This document shows, in pieces, positions 37,214-45,627 of a stretch of DNA of 64,000 nt. Below the pieces are notes generated by a model. That model made no database searches, was not told where the DNA came from, and worked only from the letters and a program-made list of their open reading frames with translations. The stretch lies in contig CAVPFB010000004.1 in the NCBI GenBank assembly GCA_963703665.1, forward strand, positions 558,001 to 622,000. Reading direction: 5' to 3'. The stretch comes from AP-15 sp963703665. GTDB lineage: Bacteria > Pseudomonadota > Alphaproteobacteria > ATCC43930 > CGMCC-115725. How positions within the stretch are numbered: position 1 is the stretch's first letter; each line of letters begins with the position of its first letter. Position numbers and translations under genes: made by a program.

Positions 37214-37669
37214 TCAGCTCAGCTTGTAGGCCTGACGCGCCAACAGCTTCCAATCGCCGTCCTGCTTTTGCCAGACGGCGAGCACGCCGATCCTGATATG
37301 GTTGGGCTTGCCGTCGGTTTCGGAGTCGGACACGTAGAGGTGACGGGCGATCGCCGCGTCGCCGGCCACCGCGACGCTCAGATCGGGAAAGGTCAGCGAC
37401 TTGACGGTCGCTTTCCTGGTCATGACCCCGTCGACGAACTCGGGCTTGGTCTGAACCTTGCCACTCGAATGGCCGTAGCTCAGTTGCTCGGCCGCCAGCT
37501 GCTCCAGCTGCGCCCGGTCCGCCGCCAGCAGCGCCTTGCGCAATGCCTCGACCTTCGCTTTGACCGCCTCGTCGGACGCGTCGGCCAGCACCGCGGAACT
37601 GCTCAGCACAGTCGCCGTGCCGAGCGCGAGCGCACCTGCAATCGCCAGATTACGACGGGTGACATGCAT
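37214..37669 (-). CDS. NTF2/SnoaL-like (DUF4440-type) secreted protein
   Basis: A protein of about 151 residues with a twin-arginine-like signal start (THVTRRNLAIAGALALG) cleaved after LADA. The mature part has the cone fold typical of the NTF2 superfamily: EALRKALLAADRAQLEQLAAEQLSYGHSSG, VMTRKATVKSLTFPDLSVAVAGDAAIARHLYVS and WQKQDGDWKLLARQAYKL. A small ligand-binding or enzyme role in the periplasm is likely; the double Arg before the hydrophobic core suggests Tat export. ATG 37669 has GGGAGGAAA upstream. Next to the orphan domain gene, same strand. Confidence 0.8.
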   Translation of the reverse strand: MHVTRRNLAIAGALALGTATVLSSSAVLADASDEAVKAKVEALRKALLAADRAQLEQLAAEQLSYGHSSGKVQTKPEFVDGVMTRKATVKSLTFPDLSVAVAGDAAIARHLYVSDSETDGKPNHIRIGVLAVWQKQDGDWKLLARQAYKLS

Positions 37670-37851
37670 GGTTTCCTCCCAAAGCATTGCCGGTCCGGGT
37701 CAACTCCGGATTTCGTCAAAGCGTATCCCGTCCAGGCCTCGTGCCGAAGCACGAAATCGCGCGGCAGCGGCCCCGAACGTCGATTCGCCTCGGCGCCCGC
37801 GGGTCTCCGCGGCGCTCCGACCACTTGCCGGGCGATCGCGATCGCGTCAGG

Positions 37852-38752
37852 TCATTCCGCCGCCGCTTCGATCATCAGCGAGCGGAACCAGGCCTGCGCC
37901 GGCTCGTTGGCGGCCCGGCGGTGCCAGGCCATCGATACGGTCATCGAGAAATCGATCGGCAACGGCATGATTTCGATTTCGGCGGCGGCGGCGATCTGGC
38001 GCGCGGTCCGCCGCGGCACGGTGGCGACCAGATCGGACGCGGCGAGTGCCACCGGCAATGCCAGATAGGTCGCGACCAACAGCGCGATGCGGCGGCGCAG
38101 CCCGAAATCCACGAGAATACGGTCGAGGGCGCCGCTGGTGTCGCCCCGCGGCGAGACCAGGATGTGGTTGAGCGCCGCGTAGGCCTCGAGCGACAGGTGT
38201 TGTCCGGCGATTGGATGGCCCCGGCGGGCAACGACGACAAACGGGTCGCGCAGCAGCACGATCGAATTCGACATGAGTCGGCAAGGTGCCGAGATGTGCG
38301 ACGACGACATCGATCGCGCCGCGGTCGAGCTGCTCGGCGGCATCGACGCCGGTCAGCGGCGTCAGGCGCAAGGTTGCTCTGGCGGCCCGATGGGCAAAGG
38401 CCTCGGCGAGCCGCCCGACCAGCGCCACCTCGGCATATTCGGCCATGCCGGCGGTGAAGATGCCGGCGCTCTTGGCCGGATCGAAGCCGATGCCGAGGTT
38501 GAGCGCGGCCTCGATGTGCTCGATCGCGGCCGCCACCAACGGCGCAATCTCACGGGCGCGAGCGGTCGGCTCCATGCCGCTCGGGGTGCGCACGAACAGA
38601 TCGTCGTTAAAGAGCCCACGCAGGCGCGACAGCGCGTGGCTCATCGCCGGCTGCGACAGACCGATGCGGCCGGCGGCGCGGGTCACGGCGCGCTCGTTGG
38701 ACAGCGCGTCGAAGGCTTTCAGCAAGTTGAGGTCGACCGCCCGAATATCCAT
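37852..38752 (-). CDS. LysR family transcriptional regulator, one frameshift
   Basis: LysR-type regulator, about 300 residues when joined. The winged helix-turn-helix lies at the N-terminus (VDLNLLKAFDALSNERAVTRAAGRIGLSQPAMSHALSRLR), followed by the effector-binding domain. The frame changes near 38255, between THVEFD and SIVLLRDPFVVVARRGHP; dropping one base restores the chain. The gene is divergent from the VOC gene at 38849, which with the palindrome between them fits the classic layout of a LysR regulator and its target: expected to control the 38849-39833 genes with an aromatic intermediate as inducer. Confidence 0.88.
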
Positions 38753-38773
38753 CTAGTGAATGAATATCATACC

Positions 38774-38792
38774 ATCTATCGATTTGATAGAT
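38774..38792. promoter_or_regulatory. LysR-type operator
   Basis: ATCTATC and GATAGAT form a perfect inverted repeat with a five-base spacer (GATTT) in the 96-bp gap between the divergent LysR and VOC genes. The arms carry the T-N11-A pattern expected for LysR binding sites. Confidence 0.6.
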
Positions 38793-38848
38793 GCACGCGT
38801 ACTCTATTTGATGGCGCCGGCAAACACCGCAAACGGGAGTCGCCAGCC

Positions 38849-39394
38849 ATGCCACAGGACACCGCGCCGCGCCTCAGCCATGTCGGGCTTTATGTCCACG
38901 ATGTGCCGAAGATGATCGACTTTTATACGAGCGTGCTCGGCTTCGTGGTCAGCGACGGCGCCGAGGACGGCCGCATCACCTTCCTGTCGCGCAACCCCAG
39001 CGACCATCACCAGGTCGTGCTGGTGCGCGGCCGCGCCACCGATGCCGAAGTGCCGATGGTGCAGCAGGTGTCGTTCAATGTCGGGACCCTGCCCCAAGTG
39101 CAGAAGGCGTTCCGCAAGGTTCGCGACGCCGGCTGCGAGGGCATCAGCCCGATCTGCCACGGCAATGCCTGGTCGGTCTATTTCCAGGATCCCGAAGGCA
39201 ACCGCATCGAGATGTTCTGCGACACGCCATGGTACGTGCCGCAGCCCCTGGGTTTCAAGATCGACCTCGACAAGGCCGAGGACGAGCTGTTCCGCGAGAC
39301 CGAGGCCAACTGCCGGGCCCGCGAGGGGTTCAAGCCGATCGAGGAGTGGCGGACCGAGATCAGCAAAAAGATCGCGGCCAAGCTCGAAGCGTGA
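38849..39394 (+). CDS. VOC family dioxygenase-like protein
   Basis: A 181-residue VOC-fold protein. PRLSHVGLYVHDVPKMIDFYTSVLGFVV opens the first module with a metal-binding His in LSHVGL; VQQVSFNVGTL begins the second; DPEGNRIEMFCDTPWY holds the metal Glu and is preceded by a His-rich segment (DHHQVVLV). It should be a metal-dependent extradiol-type dioxygenase or related isomerase. It lies downstream of the LysR operator, facing away from the regulator, with a DOPA-dioxygenase-like gene 61 bp behind it. Substrate is unknown. Confidence 0.86.
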   Translation: MPQDTAPRLSHVGLYVHDVPKMIDFYTSVLGFVVSDGAEDGRITFLSRNPSDHHQVVLVRGRATDAEVPMVQQVSFNVGTLPQVQKAFRKVRDAGCEGISPICHGNAWSVYFQDPEGNRIEMFCDTPWYVPQPLGFKIDLDKAEDELFRETEANCRAREGFKPIEEWRTEISKKIAAKLEA

Positions 39395-39455
39395 AGCCGA
39401 TCAACTGCCGGCGCGCCACCCGCACGACCACGCAACATCATCAGGAGAACTTCAG

Positions 39456-39833
39456 ATGACCGAAAACAGGGGTTATCACGCCCACGTCTATTACAATGCC
39501 GAGACCAAGCCCGCCGCCGCGCGGCTGCGCGAGACGATCATCGGCAAGTTCGCGGTCGAGCCCGGCGGCTTCAGCGACGCGCCCGCCGGCCCGCACCCGA
39601 TCTCGCAGTTCAACGTCATCTTCCAGACCGGGGAATTCCAGAACATCGTGCCGTGGTTGATGCTGAACCGCGAAGGCCTCGACGTTCTGGTCCATCCGCT
39701 GACCGAAAGCTCCTATGACGACCACAGCAAGAATGCGTTGTGGCTCGGCACCCCGGTGCCGATGAAGCTCGATATTCTGCGCCCGACCTATCGCCGCGAG
39801 TTGCTGCCGACCGGCTCGGCCCAGCCGGCCTGA
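39456..39833 (+). CDS. DOPA 4,5-dioxygenase family protein
   Basis: A 125-residue member of the small DOPA 4,5-dioxygenase-like family. The pattern is GYHAHVYYNAET at the start with the two His of the iron site, FAVEPGGFSDAPAGPHPISQFNVIFQTGEFQNIVPWLMLNR, and the end LDVLVHPLTESSYDDHSKNALWLG, which supplies the third ligand. The enzyme opens catechol-type rings in an extradiol fashion. A TCAGGAGA site precedes the ATG at 39456. It follows the VOC gene, and both may be under the LysR gene. Confidence 0.85.
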   Translation: MTENRGYHAHVYYNAETKPAAARLRETIIGKFAVEPGGFSDAPAGPHPISQFNVIFQTGEFQNIVPWLMLNREGLDVLVHPLTESSYDDHSKNALWLGTPVPMKLDILRPTYRRELLPTGSAQPA

Positions 39834-39935
39834 CGGCCGCGGGCGGCATCGCGGGGAGCCAAGCCAGCCGGACTTGAAGAGAGCGAGGTTTCGATCCTCG
39901 CCGCAGCCGTCCCACTACTCAGCACCCGCCCAATG

Positions 39936-39966
39936 CACCCTTTCCCGCAGCACGCGGGAGAGGGTG
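39936..39966. repeat. intergenic hairpin, CACCCT family
   Basis: CACCCTTTCCCGC and GCGGGAGAGGGTG pair over 13 positions with one G-T wobble around the loop AGCAC. Related copy at 30210-30237. Confidence 0.75.
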
Positions 39967-40677
39967 ATTTTTCGAGAGCTCCTCGCCCTGGCCTCCCAGG
40001 GTTCTTCGGGAACCGTGACGACCTCGGATGGCAGCACCAAGCGCGGTAATCGATCCGCCGATTGATATGACGGCGGTCGAACAGGCCGAGGCCAGCGGCG
40101 TCGCCACCGAGATGGCCATCACCAGAGGAAGAGAGCTTTGGCGCGGCGGCCGCTCTACCGCCTCAAGACCGCGGCCGCGGCGATCAAGATGCCAACGATA
40201 CGCCTTCCCCGGCTCGCGGCGCCACGCGGGGGAGCGAGAGGAGGGGCTTGGCCGCCTATTTCTACAGCCGTGATATCGGCCGCTTCCCGACGGGCGGGGG
40301 CGACGCCATCTCGGAACCCGGCTAAAGCAAATCTCGGTCGGTCCCGACCGCGCCGCGCTGCGCGCCACTCCCGTTCCGGTTCGTTCGACCGTCCCTGTAG
40401 CGGCCGACGATAAACAAGTCATGCGCAAGACGCCGTCCGCACCAATTCAGATTGTTGCTGCGGGCTTGGTCGCCCGCGGGCGCTGACCCATCCCGCAAAT
40501 CGCCGGCAAGCCCGGGGCCTGCGAAACGGCCCCGAGGCCGCACCCGCGGCTGCGCACAATTTATCGGAAAACTGAACCGATATCGCCTGACTCAACCACA
40601 GAGTGTTAACCCTCGCACAATATCGTCCGAGCGTTGTTCGAGTATCCGACCTGAAATGAGATGGACAACGCCAGCAT

Positions 40678-40768
40678 ACCGTCGTCGCCTCCGCGAAAGC
40701 GGGGGTCCAAGACAACCGTCCCGCCCTGCGGTTTTGGGTTCCTGCTCTCGCCGGAATGACAACCGAGT
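40678..40768. repeat. REP-like intergenic element
   Basis: Begins with CCGTCGTCGCCTCCGCGAAAG and ends CTCGCCGGAATGAC. The two ends resemble halves of the repeats at 19077 and 52482, suggesting a degenerate member of the same class. Confidence 0.5.
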
Positions 40769-40842
40769 GCTGCATCCATGGAGTTTCCGTTCACGTCGGT
40801 TCCGAGACGGGGGATGACACAGATCCTGTGAGGAGTTGAGGT

Positions 40843-43353
40843 ATGAGTCGGTTTCGTTACTTAGGTTATGCTTCGGGATTTGCTGTTTTATTGAGCTCCC
40901 TTTCGGCCTACCCGGCTGCCCGCAGCGAGCTTGGCGGCCCGGCCCTGTCGCCGTTCGCGGGTCGAGCGGCGCCGGCGAATTTCACCGCCACCGGCAACCA
41001 CATCCGGACACCTGCCGCCAGCGCCGCCCATCCGCCCGTCAGATACGCGCAGACGCAGATTTTGTCCCCGGCTGCATCGCCTGGCAGCCCGGTCAATTCG
41101 ATCGCCGTAACCAACCAGAGCGGCGTCGCTATCCGCAACTATCCGCTGCAATTCGGCCGGCCGTTCCTCGACGGCGCGATCGAGGACGAGCCGCAGGTGC
41201 TGATCGGCGGCACCCCGGTCACCACTCAGGCGGACGTCAAGAACCGCTACCCCGACGGCTCGGTCGAGTATGCGGTCGTCGCCGTCATGATCCCGAGCCT
41301 TCCGGCGGGCGGGTCGGTGACCTTGACCTTTCAAAATCAGACCGCGGGCAACAACACGCCGCTGACCCAAGCGCAGATGCTCAGCATCGCCTATATGTTC
41401 AGCGCACAGATGATCTTGGCGCCGACCGCGGGCGGCAGCGCCCAGAGCGTCGACGCGCGCACGATGCTGACCGGCGGCAATTACAAATTGTGGACTTCGG
41501 GGCCGGTGGCGCAGACCGTCATGCTCGCGGACGACAGCCCGGCGCGCAAATACGACATCGGCTTTGGCGACGGGTTTCATCCGTTCCGGCCGCGCTATTA
41601 CGCGACTTTCTGGCCGGCGACCAAGCAGGTGTTTGTCCGCTTCGTCGGCGAGAACGGCAACACAACCGAGCTCGAGGACCTCGCCTACAGCCTGACCCTG
41701 ACCGGCGCCAATGCCAAGCTCTACAGCAATGCCAACCTCGCTCACTGGGCGATGTCGAGCTGGACCAAAAGCTTTTGGCTGGGCGGCACGCCAAGCCCGC
41801 AAGTGAATATCGACAACAACCTCGCCTATCTCGAATTGACCCGCTTCGTGCCGAATTACGACCCGTCGGTCACCGTCACCCAGGCGGCGATCGCCTACGA
41901 TTATGCCGGATATTACACCAATGTCGCCCATGACATCGGCGAGGCCGGGGGCTGGCAGACGGCGATGGGCACGACTGGTGCTCGCGAGGATATCGGGCCG
42001 GAGCCGACCTGGGACGCGGTATGGCTCTATACCGGCGACTGGCGGATGCGCCAGCTGTCGCTGACCCAGGCCGACCTCGCCGCGGCGTGGCCGGCCAATC
42101 TGCGCGAGGGCGATCCCTCAAAGCGCCTCAACCGCGCCGATCCGGTGCCCACCAGCGGCCAGACCGGCAGCGGCTACGGCCTGCCGGTTTCGATCACCGA
42201 CCGCAAGACGCTGGGGGCTTCCGCCGGCGGCGAGGCCGACCTGCTCTACTACGCCGGGTCGCAGGGGGCGCCCGTTTCCGATCAGCTGAACGTCGTCGGT
42301 TCGATCAACTTCGGCCAGCCGTGGGAATTCGACGCGTCGCACGAGCCGAGCCCGTTCTTTGTGCCGTACATCCTGACCGGCGACCCGTTCTATCTGTTGG
42401 AGCTGGAAAACTGGGCCGCCTACGATGCGACCGAAAACGTCGGGCAGGCGACCACCAGCAACGCCGGGCGCGGCCCGACCGGGGACGAGGGCGGTGCCGA
42501 CGACCAATTGCGCGGCGACGGCTGGACCATCCGCAGCCGGGCCGAGGCGGCGTTCGCCGCACCCGACGGCGACCCGGAAAAGACCTATCTGACGATCCTG
42601 ACGCAGGAGGACATCGCCCGCTGGGAAGGCTCGCTCGGCGTCACCGACCCGGTGCTGAGCGGCTCGGCCGAATACATCTGGGCGCAGCAGACCGGCGATC
42701 CGGAGACCAGCACCCAGTACGGCCCGACCTCGCCGCCGCCGCCGGCGTCCCTGGGCGAGTGGGGGGCCGATGTCTACGATACCGCGGGGGTCGGCTCCTA
42801 TGTCGGCGCCGGGGTGTGGACCGACGCCACGATCAGCGGGGTGACGCCGCCGTGGATGCAGTGGTACACGCAATACGCGATCGGCCGCGCCGCCGAATTG
42901 GGGTTCGCCGCCGGGCCGCTGGCATTGCAGAGCGGGCGATTCCTGACCGGCATGATCAACAATTCGGGCTACCCCGAGCTGATCGCTGCCTATGTCCTCC
43001 CGGTCGGCGCCGGCACGACCTTCCTGTCGACCTGGCCGGCGATCGTCGGGGAAATGTCCGCGGGCTATCTGACCAGCACGGACCCGAACGCCTACCCAAC
43101 CACCAGCGGCCAGGCGCCGTTGCCGGTGTTCTTCAAGGGCATGATCTCGAGCCAGGGCTATGCCGCCTACGCCTCGGCGGCGTTGGCGACGCTGGTCGAC
43201 GAGGCGGCGCCCGGCGCCGCCCAGGCCGAAACCTGGATGCAGGCCAACGTCTACCAGCCGCTGGCGATCAGCGGCAGCCTCGCCGCCGACCCTTCCTGGG
43301 CGATCGTGCCGCGCACCGACAACAACCCGCTGCCGGCGCAGCCGACCCATTAG
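40843..43353 (+). CDS. large secreted protein, RIFT-barrel/YetA-like (tentative)
   Basis: An 836-residue protein with a signal peptide (residues 1-27, hydrophobic GFAVLLSSLSAYPAARS). Residues about 85-175 (NQSGVAIRNYPLQFGRPFLDGAIEDEPQVLIGG, then YPDGSVEYAVVAVMI) resemble the first RIFT-related barrel of YetA/exo-rhamnogalacturonan lyase-like proteins. Later parts contain many Trp, Tyr and Asp residues, for example LEDLAYSLTL, SFWLGGTPSPQ and GPEPTWDAVWLYTGDWRMRQLS, and the C-terminal third is mostly helical (LDWAAYDATEN region, AELGFAAGPLALQSG), as in alpha/alpha-toroid lyases and glycosidases. It may act on a complex polysaccharide. The stop codon overlaps the first degenerate unit of the repeat array. 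Confidence 0.7.
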   Translation: MSRFRYLGYASGFAVLLSSLSAYPAARSELGGPALSPFAGRAAPANFTATGNHIRTPAASAAHPPVRYAQTQILSPAASPGSPVNSIAVTNQSGVAIRNYPLQFGRPFLDGAIEDEPQVLIGGTPVTTQADVKNRYPDGSVEYAVVAVMIPSLPAGGSVTLTFQNQTAGNNTPLTQAQMLSIAYMFSAQMILAPTAGGSAQSVDARTMLTGGNYKLWTSGPVAQTVMLADDSPARKYDIGFGDGFHPFRPRYYATFWPATKQVFVRFVGENGNTTELEDLAYSLTLTGANAKLYSNANLAHWAMSSWTKSFWLGGTPSPQVNIDNNLAYLELTRFVPNYDPSVTVTQAAIAYDYAGYYTNVAHDIGEAGGWQTAMGTTGAREDIGPEPTWDAVWLYTGDWRMRQLSLTQADLAAAWPANLREGDPSKRLNRADPVPTSGQTGSGYGLPVSITDRKTLGASAGGEADLLYYAGSQGAPVSDQLNVVGSINFGQPWEFDASHEPSPFFVPYILTGDPFYLLELENWAAYDATENVGQATTSNAGRGPTGDEGGADDQLRGDGWTIRSRAEAAFAAPDGDPEKTYLTILTQEDIARWEGSLGVTDPVLSGSAEYIWAQQTGDPETSTQYGPTSPPPPASLGEWGADVYDTAGVGSYVGAGVWTDATISGVTPPWMQWYTQYAIGRAAELGFAAGPLALQSGRFLTGMINNSGYPELIAAYVLPVGAGTTFLSTWPAIVGEMSAGYLTSTDPNAYPTTSGQAPLPVFFKGMISSQGYAAYASAALATLVDEAAPGAAQAETWMQANVYQPLAISGSLAADPSWAIVPRTDNNPLPAQPTH

Positions 43354-43740
43354 GGTCCGCGTTCGATCGAACCCTTGGACCGCTGGTGCCCGGTCGCTGG
43401 TCCCCGGTCGCTGCAGCGCCCGCCCCGCCTCCGAGGCCAGGGTAGAGACGGGGACGAGAAGCGGACCCGATCGGGTCCGCATTCGATGGAACACTTGGAC
43501 GAGAAGCGGACCCGATCGGGTCCGCATTCGATGGAACACTTGGACGAGAAGCGGACCCGATCGGGCCCGCGTTCGATGGAACACTTGGACGAGAAGCGGA
43601 CCCGATCGGGTCCGCATTCGATGGAACACTTGGACGAGAAGCGGACCCGATCGGGTCCGCGTTCGACGGAACACTTGGACGAGAAGCGGACCCAATTGGG
43701 TCCGCATTCGATGGAACACTTGGACGAGAAGCGGACCACA
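43353..43740. repeat. 45-bp tandem array, six full units, each with a 20-bp palindrome
   Basis: Six complete 45-bp units begin at 43456, 43501, 43546, 43591, 43636 and 43681, followed by a partial one at 43726 and preceded by a degenerate partial copy at 43353-43380 that overlaps the stop of the previous gene. Each unit contains the perfect 20-bp palindrome with the arm GCGGACCCGA. Unit 6 changes GATC to AATT in the centre, and the result is still a perfect palindrome. Unit 3 has one unpaired base, which becomes a G-U pair on the minus-strand RNA. Since 45 is a multiple of three, frames stay open on both strands; these are not taken as genes. Confidence 0.95.
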
Positions 43741-43975
43741 CCGCAATGAGGATGCGCGGGCCGCTGCCCGGCGCCGCTGTGACGGTTCAGTTGGCCGCGG
43801 GCCGCTGCGGATCGGCAGCCGTGGGCGAAGCGAGCCAGTTGCGGCGCGCAGCGGCGTTCCGCGGTTCTTTTGGGGCGCTCCCCATCGCCGATTGCCGGCG
43901 GTAGGGCGCTCCAGTATTGTAGCTCTCTGCGGTGGGCCGATGCGGCGACCTGCCGATCATCCGGTGTCGAGGGAT

Positions 43976-44287
43976 ATGGGTCGGTTTGCTTTGGCACTCG
44001 TCGCCGCCGGCTGGATCGTTGCGGCAATAGCCGGCTCCGCCGACGCCCAGTATTCCTATCATTATCCGCCGCCGGGTTATCGGCCGCCGCCCAATTATGG
44101 CCCTCCGCCCTGCGCCGCGGTGACGCCCGGACCCTTTGCCGGCGCGGCGCGGGGGGCCGCGGGCGGCGCTCTTTTCGGCGCGATTGCCGGCAATGCCGGA
44201 CGCGGCGCCGCTATCGGCGCGGCGATCGGCGGGGTCGGTGGGGCGATCCGCCGCGGCACGGCGCGCAGCTCCGGCGCCTGCTACTGA
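43976..44287 (+). CDS. glycine-zipper small secreted protein
   Basis: A 103-residue protein with a signal peptide (FALALVAAGWIVAAIAGSADA), a Tyr/Pro-rich mature start (QYSYHYPPPGYRPPPNYGPPP) with one Cys, and a Gly/Ala zipper: GAARGAAGGALFGAIAGNAGRGAAIGAAIGGVGGAIRRG, a typical membrane-inserted glycine zipper of the YMGG/OmpA-like kind. It may sit in the outer membrane. Start 43976 was chosen because the upstream ATG at 43940 adds only a charged, non-conserved extension. Confidence 0.75.
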   Translation: MGRFALALVAAGWIVAAIAGSADAQYSYHYPPPGYRPPPNYGPPPCAAVTPGPFAGAARGAAGGALFGAIAGNAGRGAAIGAAIGGVGGAIRRGTARSSGACY

Positions 44288-44337
44288 TGGCGGCGCGGAT
44301 TTTCCGGGTGGAGCCGCCGGGCCAGGAGGAGAGAGGA

Positions 44338-44742
44338 ATGAACACGACGGTCAGCGCGGCGTTGCTGGCGCTTTGCCTCGGCGCTTGCGCCGCCCAGCCG
44401 GCGATGTCTGAAACCGCCGCGCCGGCAGCCCCCACGTCGTCCCCGGCACCGGTCGCCGCGGCTCGCCCATCGGCGCCGTCCGAGGCGCAAATCGCGCCCG
44501 GGCGGTGGAATGTCGAGCGGGTGCGCTGCTCGGACCTGCTCGAAGCCTCCGACGCCGATCGCGCCGCTGCGGCGATGTTCTATTACGGCTACTTGGCAGC
44601 CAAGGCGGGAATCCATGTCATCGACGTCAGCCGCATCGACGGCAATGTCGCCAAAGTCATGCGGCAGTGCGCCGCGACCCCCTCCTTGACCGTGCCGCAG
44701 GCGTTCCGCGCGGTGCTTCGCCCCAGATCCGCGCATGGTTAG
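44338..44742 (+). CDS. HdeA/HdeB-like lipoprotein
   Basis: A 134-residue protein. The signal peptide ends in the lipobox LGAC near residue 19, followed by an Ala/Pro/Ser linker to about residue 55. The C-terminal half has RVRCSDLLEASD, MFYYGYLAAKAGIHVIDVSRIDGNVAKVMRQC and TVPQAFRAVL, the HdeA/HdeB pattern with two Cys that form the conserved disulfide. HdeA-type proteins are acid-activated periplasmic chaperones. The AGGAGGAGAGG site before ATG 44338 is very strong. Upstream neighbour is the glycine-zipper gene; downstream is DUF2092. Confidence 0.82.
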   Translation: MNTTVSAALLALCLGACAAQPAMSETAAPAAPTSSPAPVAAARPSAPSEAQIAPGRWNVERVRCSDLLEASDADRAAAAMFYYGYLAAKAGIHVIDVSRIDGNVAKVMRQCAATPSLTVPQAFRAVLRPRSAHG

Positions 44743-44793
44743 ATTCGGCCGGCGCATGGTTAAACCCGAGCGGCCCGAGATTGGGAGGAATTC

Positions 44794-45627
44794 GTGAAGC
44801 TTCGCCATTTTGCGATCTTGAGCGGGCTGCTCTTAGGCGGCCTTGTTGGGCTAGGCCCCTTCGCGGCGCTCGCCGCGTCCGCCGCCACAGCCACGCCGTC
44901 GATCAGCCCGGAGGCGAGCGCGGCACTGGCGCGTATGGACCAGAGCCTGAAGTCGCAAGCGTTTTCGTTCCAGGCGCGGACGATCCGCGTCTATGCGGGT
45001 CCGCAGAACGAGATCCTGCACATCTTCCATACCCTCGATGTGACGGTGCGCCGTCCGGACCGATTGCTGGTCGACCGGAACGGCGACGACGGGCCGGGAA
45101 AGCTCGTCTATAGCGGCAAGACCCTGGTCATATACATGGGCAGGGACAACAAATACGCCTCGATTCCGGTGCCCGACACGATCGAGGGGATGATGAAGGT
45201 GGCGATGGGACGCCTCGGCGTCGACTTTCCGCTCGCCGATTTTCTGACCGACGCGCCGGGCAAGGCGTTTCTGAGCGGAGTAACCTCCGGAGAGGTGGTT
45301 AACACGATGACGATCGATGGCGTCCCCTGCCTCCACCTGTTCTTTTCGCAGCCACCTGGGATCGAGCTCGAGCTGTGGCTCGAACAGGGCGCCCAATCGG
45401 TGCCGCGCCGGCTGATCGTGACCTACCGCCAGTTGCCGGGCCAGCCGGATTTTGTCGCCGAATTCGCGAACTGGAATTTCGCGATCCATCCGGCGGATGC
45501 GGATTTTGCCTTCCAGCCGCCGCCGGGAGCGGTCAAGGTCGCGCTGAAGGCGCCAGCCAAACCGACGGCCGCCAAGCCGGCCGGGAGCGAGCCAATGGAG
45601 AGCAAGCCCGCGGAGAGCAAGCCATGA
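44794..45627 (+). CDS. DUF2092 family periplasmic protein
   Basis: A 277-residue exported protein. After the signal peptide (residues 1-30) comes the DUF2092 domain, related in fold to LolA/LppX lipoprotein carriers: AALARMDQSLKSQAFSFQARTIRVY, TLDVTVRRPDRLLVDRN, LVIYMGRDNKYASIPVPDTIEGMM and GVPCLHLFFSQPPGIELELWLEQG. The C-terminal 30 residues are a Lys/Pro/Ala-rich tail with repeated ESKPAESKP-like steps. It may carry lipids or a hydrophobic ligand. Stop overlaps the ATG of the next gene (ATGA), so they are coupled. Confidence 0.85.
   Translation: MKLRHFAILSGLLLGGLVGLGPFAALAASAATATPSISPEASAALARMDQSLKSQAFSFQARTIRVYAGPQNEILHIFHTLDVTVRRPDRLLVDRNGDDGPGKLVYSGKTLVIYMGRDNKYASIPVPDTIEGMMKVAMGRLGVDFPLADFLTDAPGKAFLSGVTSGEVVNTMTIDGVPCLHLFFSQPPGIELELWLEQGAQSVPRRLIVTYRQLPGQPDFVAEFANWNFAIHPADADFAFQPPPGAVKVALKAPAKPTAAKPAGSEPMESKPAESKP

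Larger units (their letters stand above)
39834..40842. other. 1-kb region without a supported gene
   Basis: No frame in this kilobase has a convincing start and composition. It contains a CACCCT-type hairpin (39936-39966), two overlapping alternative hairpins at 39986-40014 (CCCTGG with CCAGGG, and GGTTC with GAACC), and REP-like material around 40678-40768. The AT-rich stretch at 40600-40660 is the likely promoter zone for the gene at 40843, which has a GAGG site just before its ATG. Confidence 0.6.

Noticed and set aside
39870..39920. tRNA gene suggested by GAGGTTTCGATCCTC
   Set aside because: Only a T-arm-like hairpin is present; no matching acceptor stem or anticodon arm was found around it.
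43353..43740. CRISPR array
   Set aside because: The 45-bp units follow each other directly with no variable spacers, and no cas genes are near.
42118..43746. 542-residue antisense frame
   Set aside because: It lies opposite the large secreted protein and the repeat array, has a high Arg content and no family resemblance.
43375..43749. plus-strand protein with 15-residue repeats (DEKRTRSGPHSMEHL)
   Set aside because: Open only because 45 is a multiple of three; the minus strand is open too. No ribosome-binding site, and the palindrome is kept while the peptide changes.
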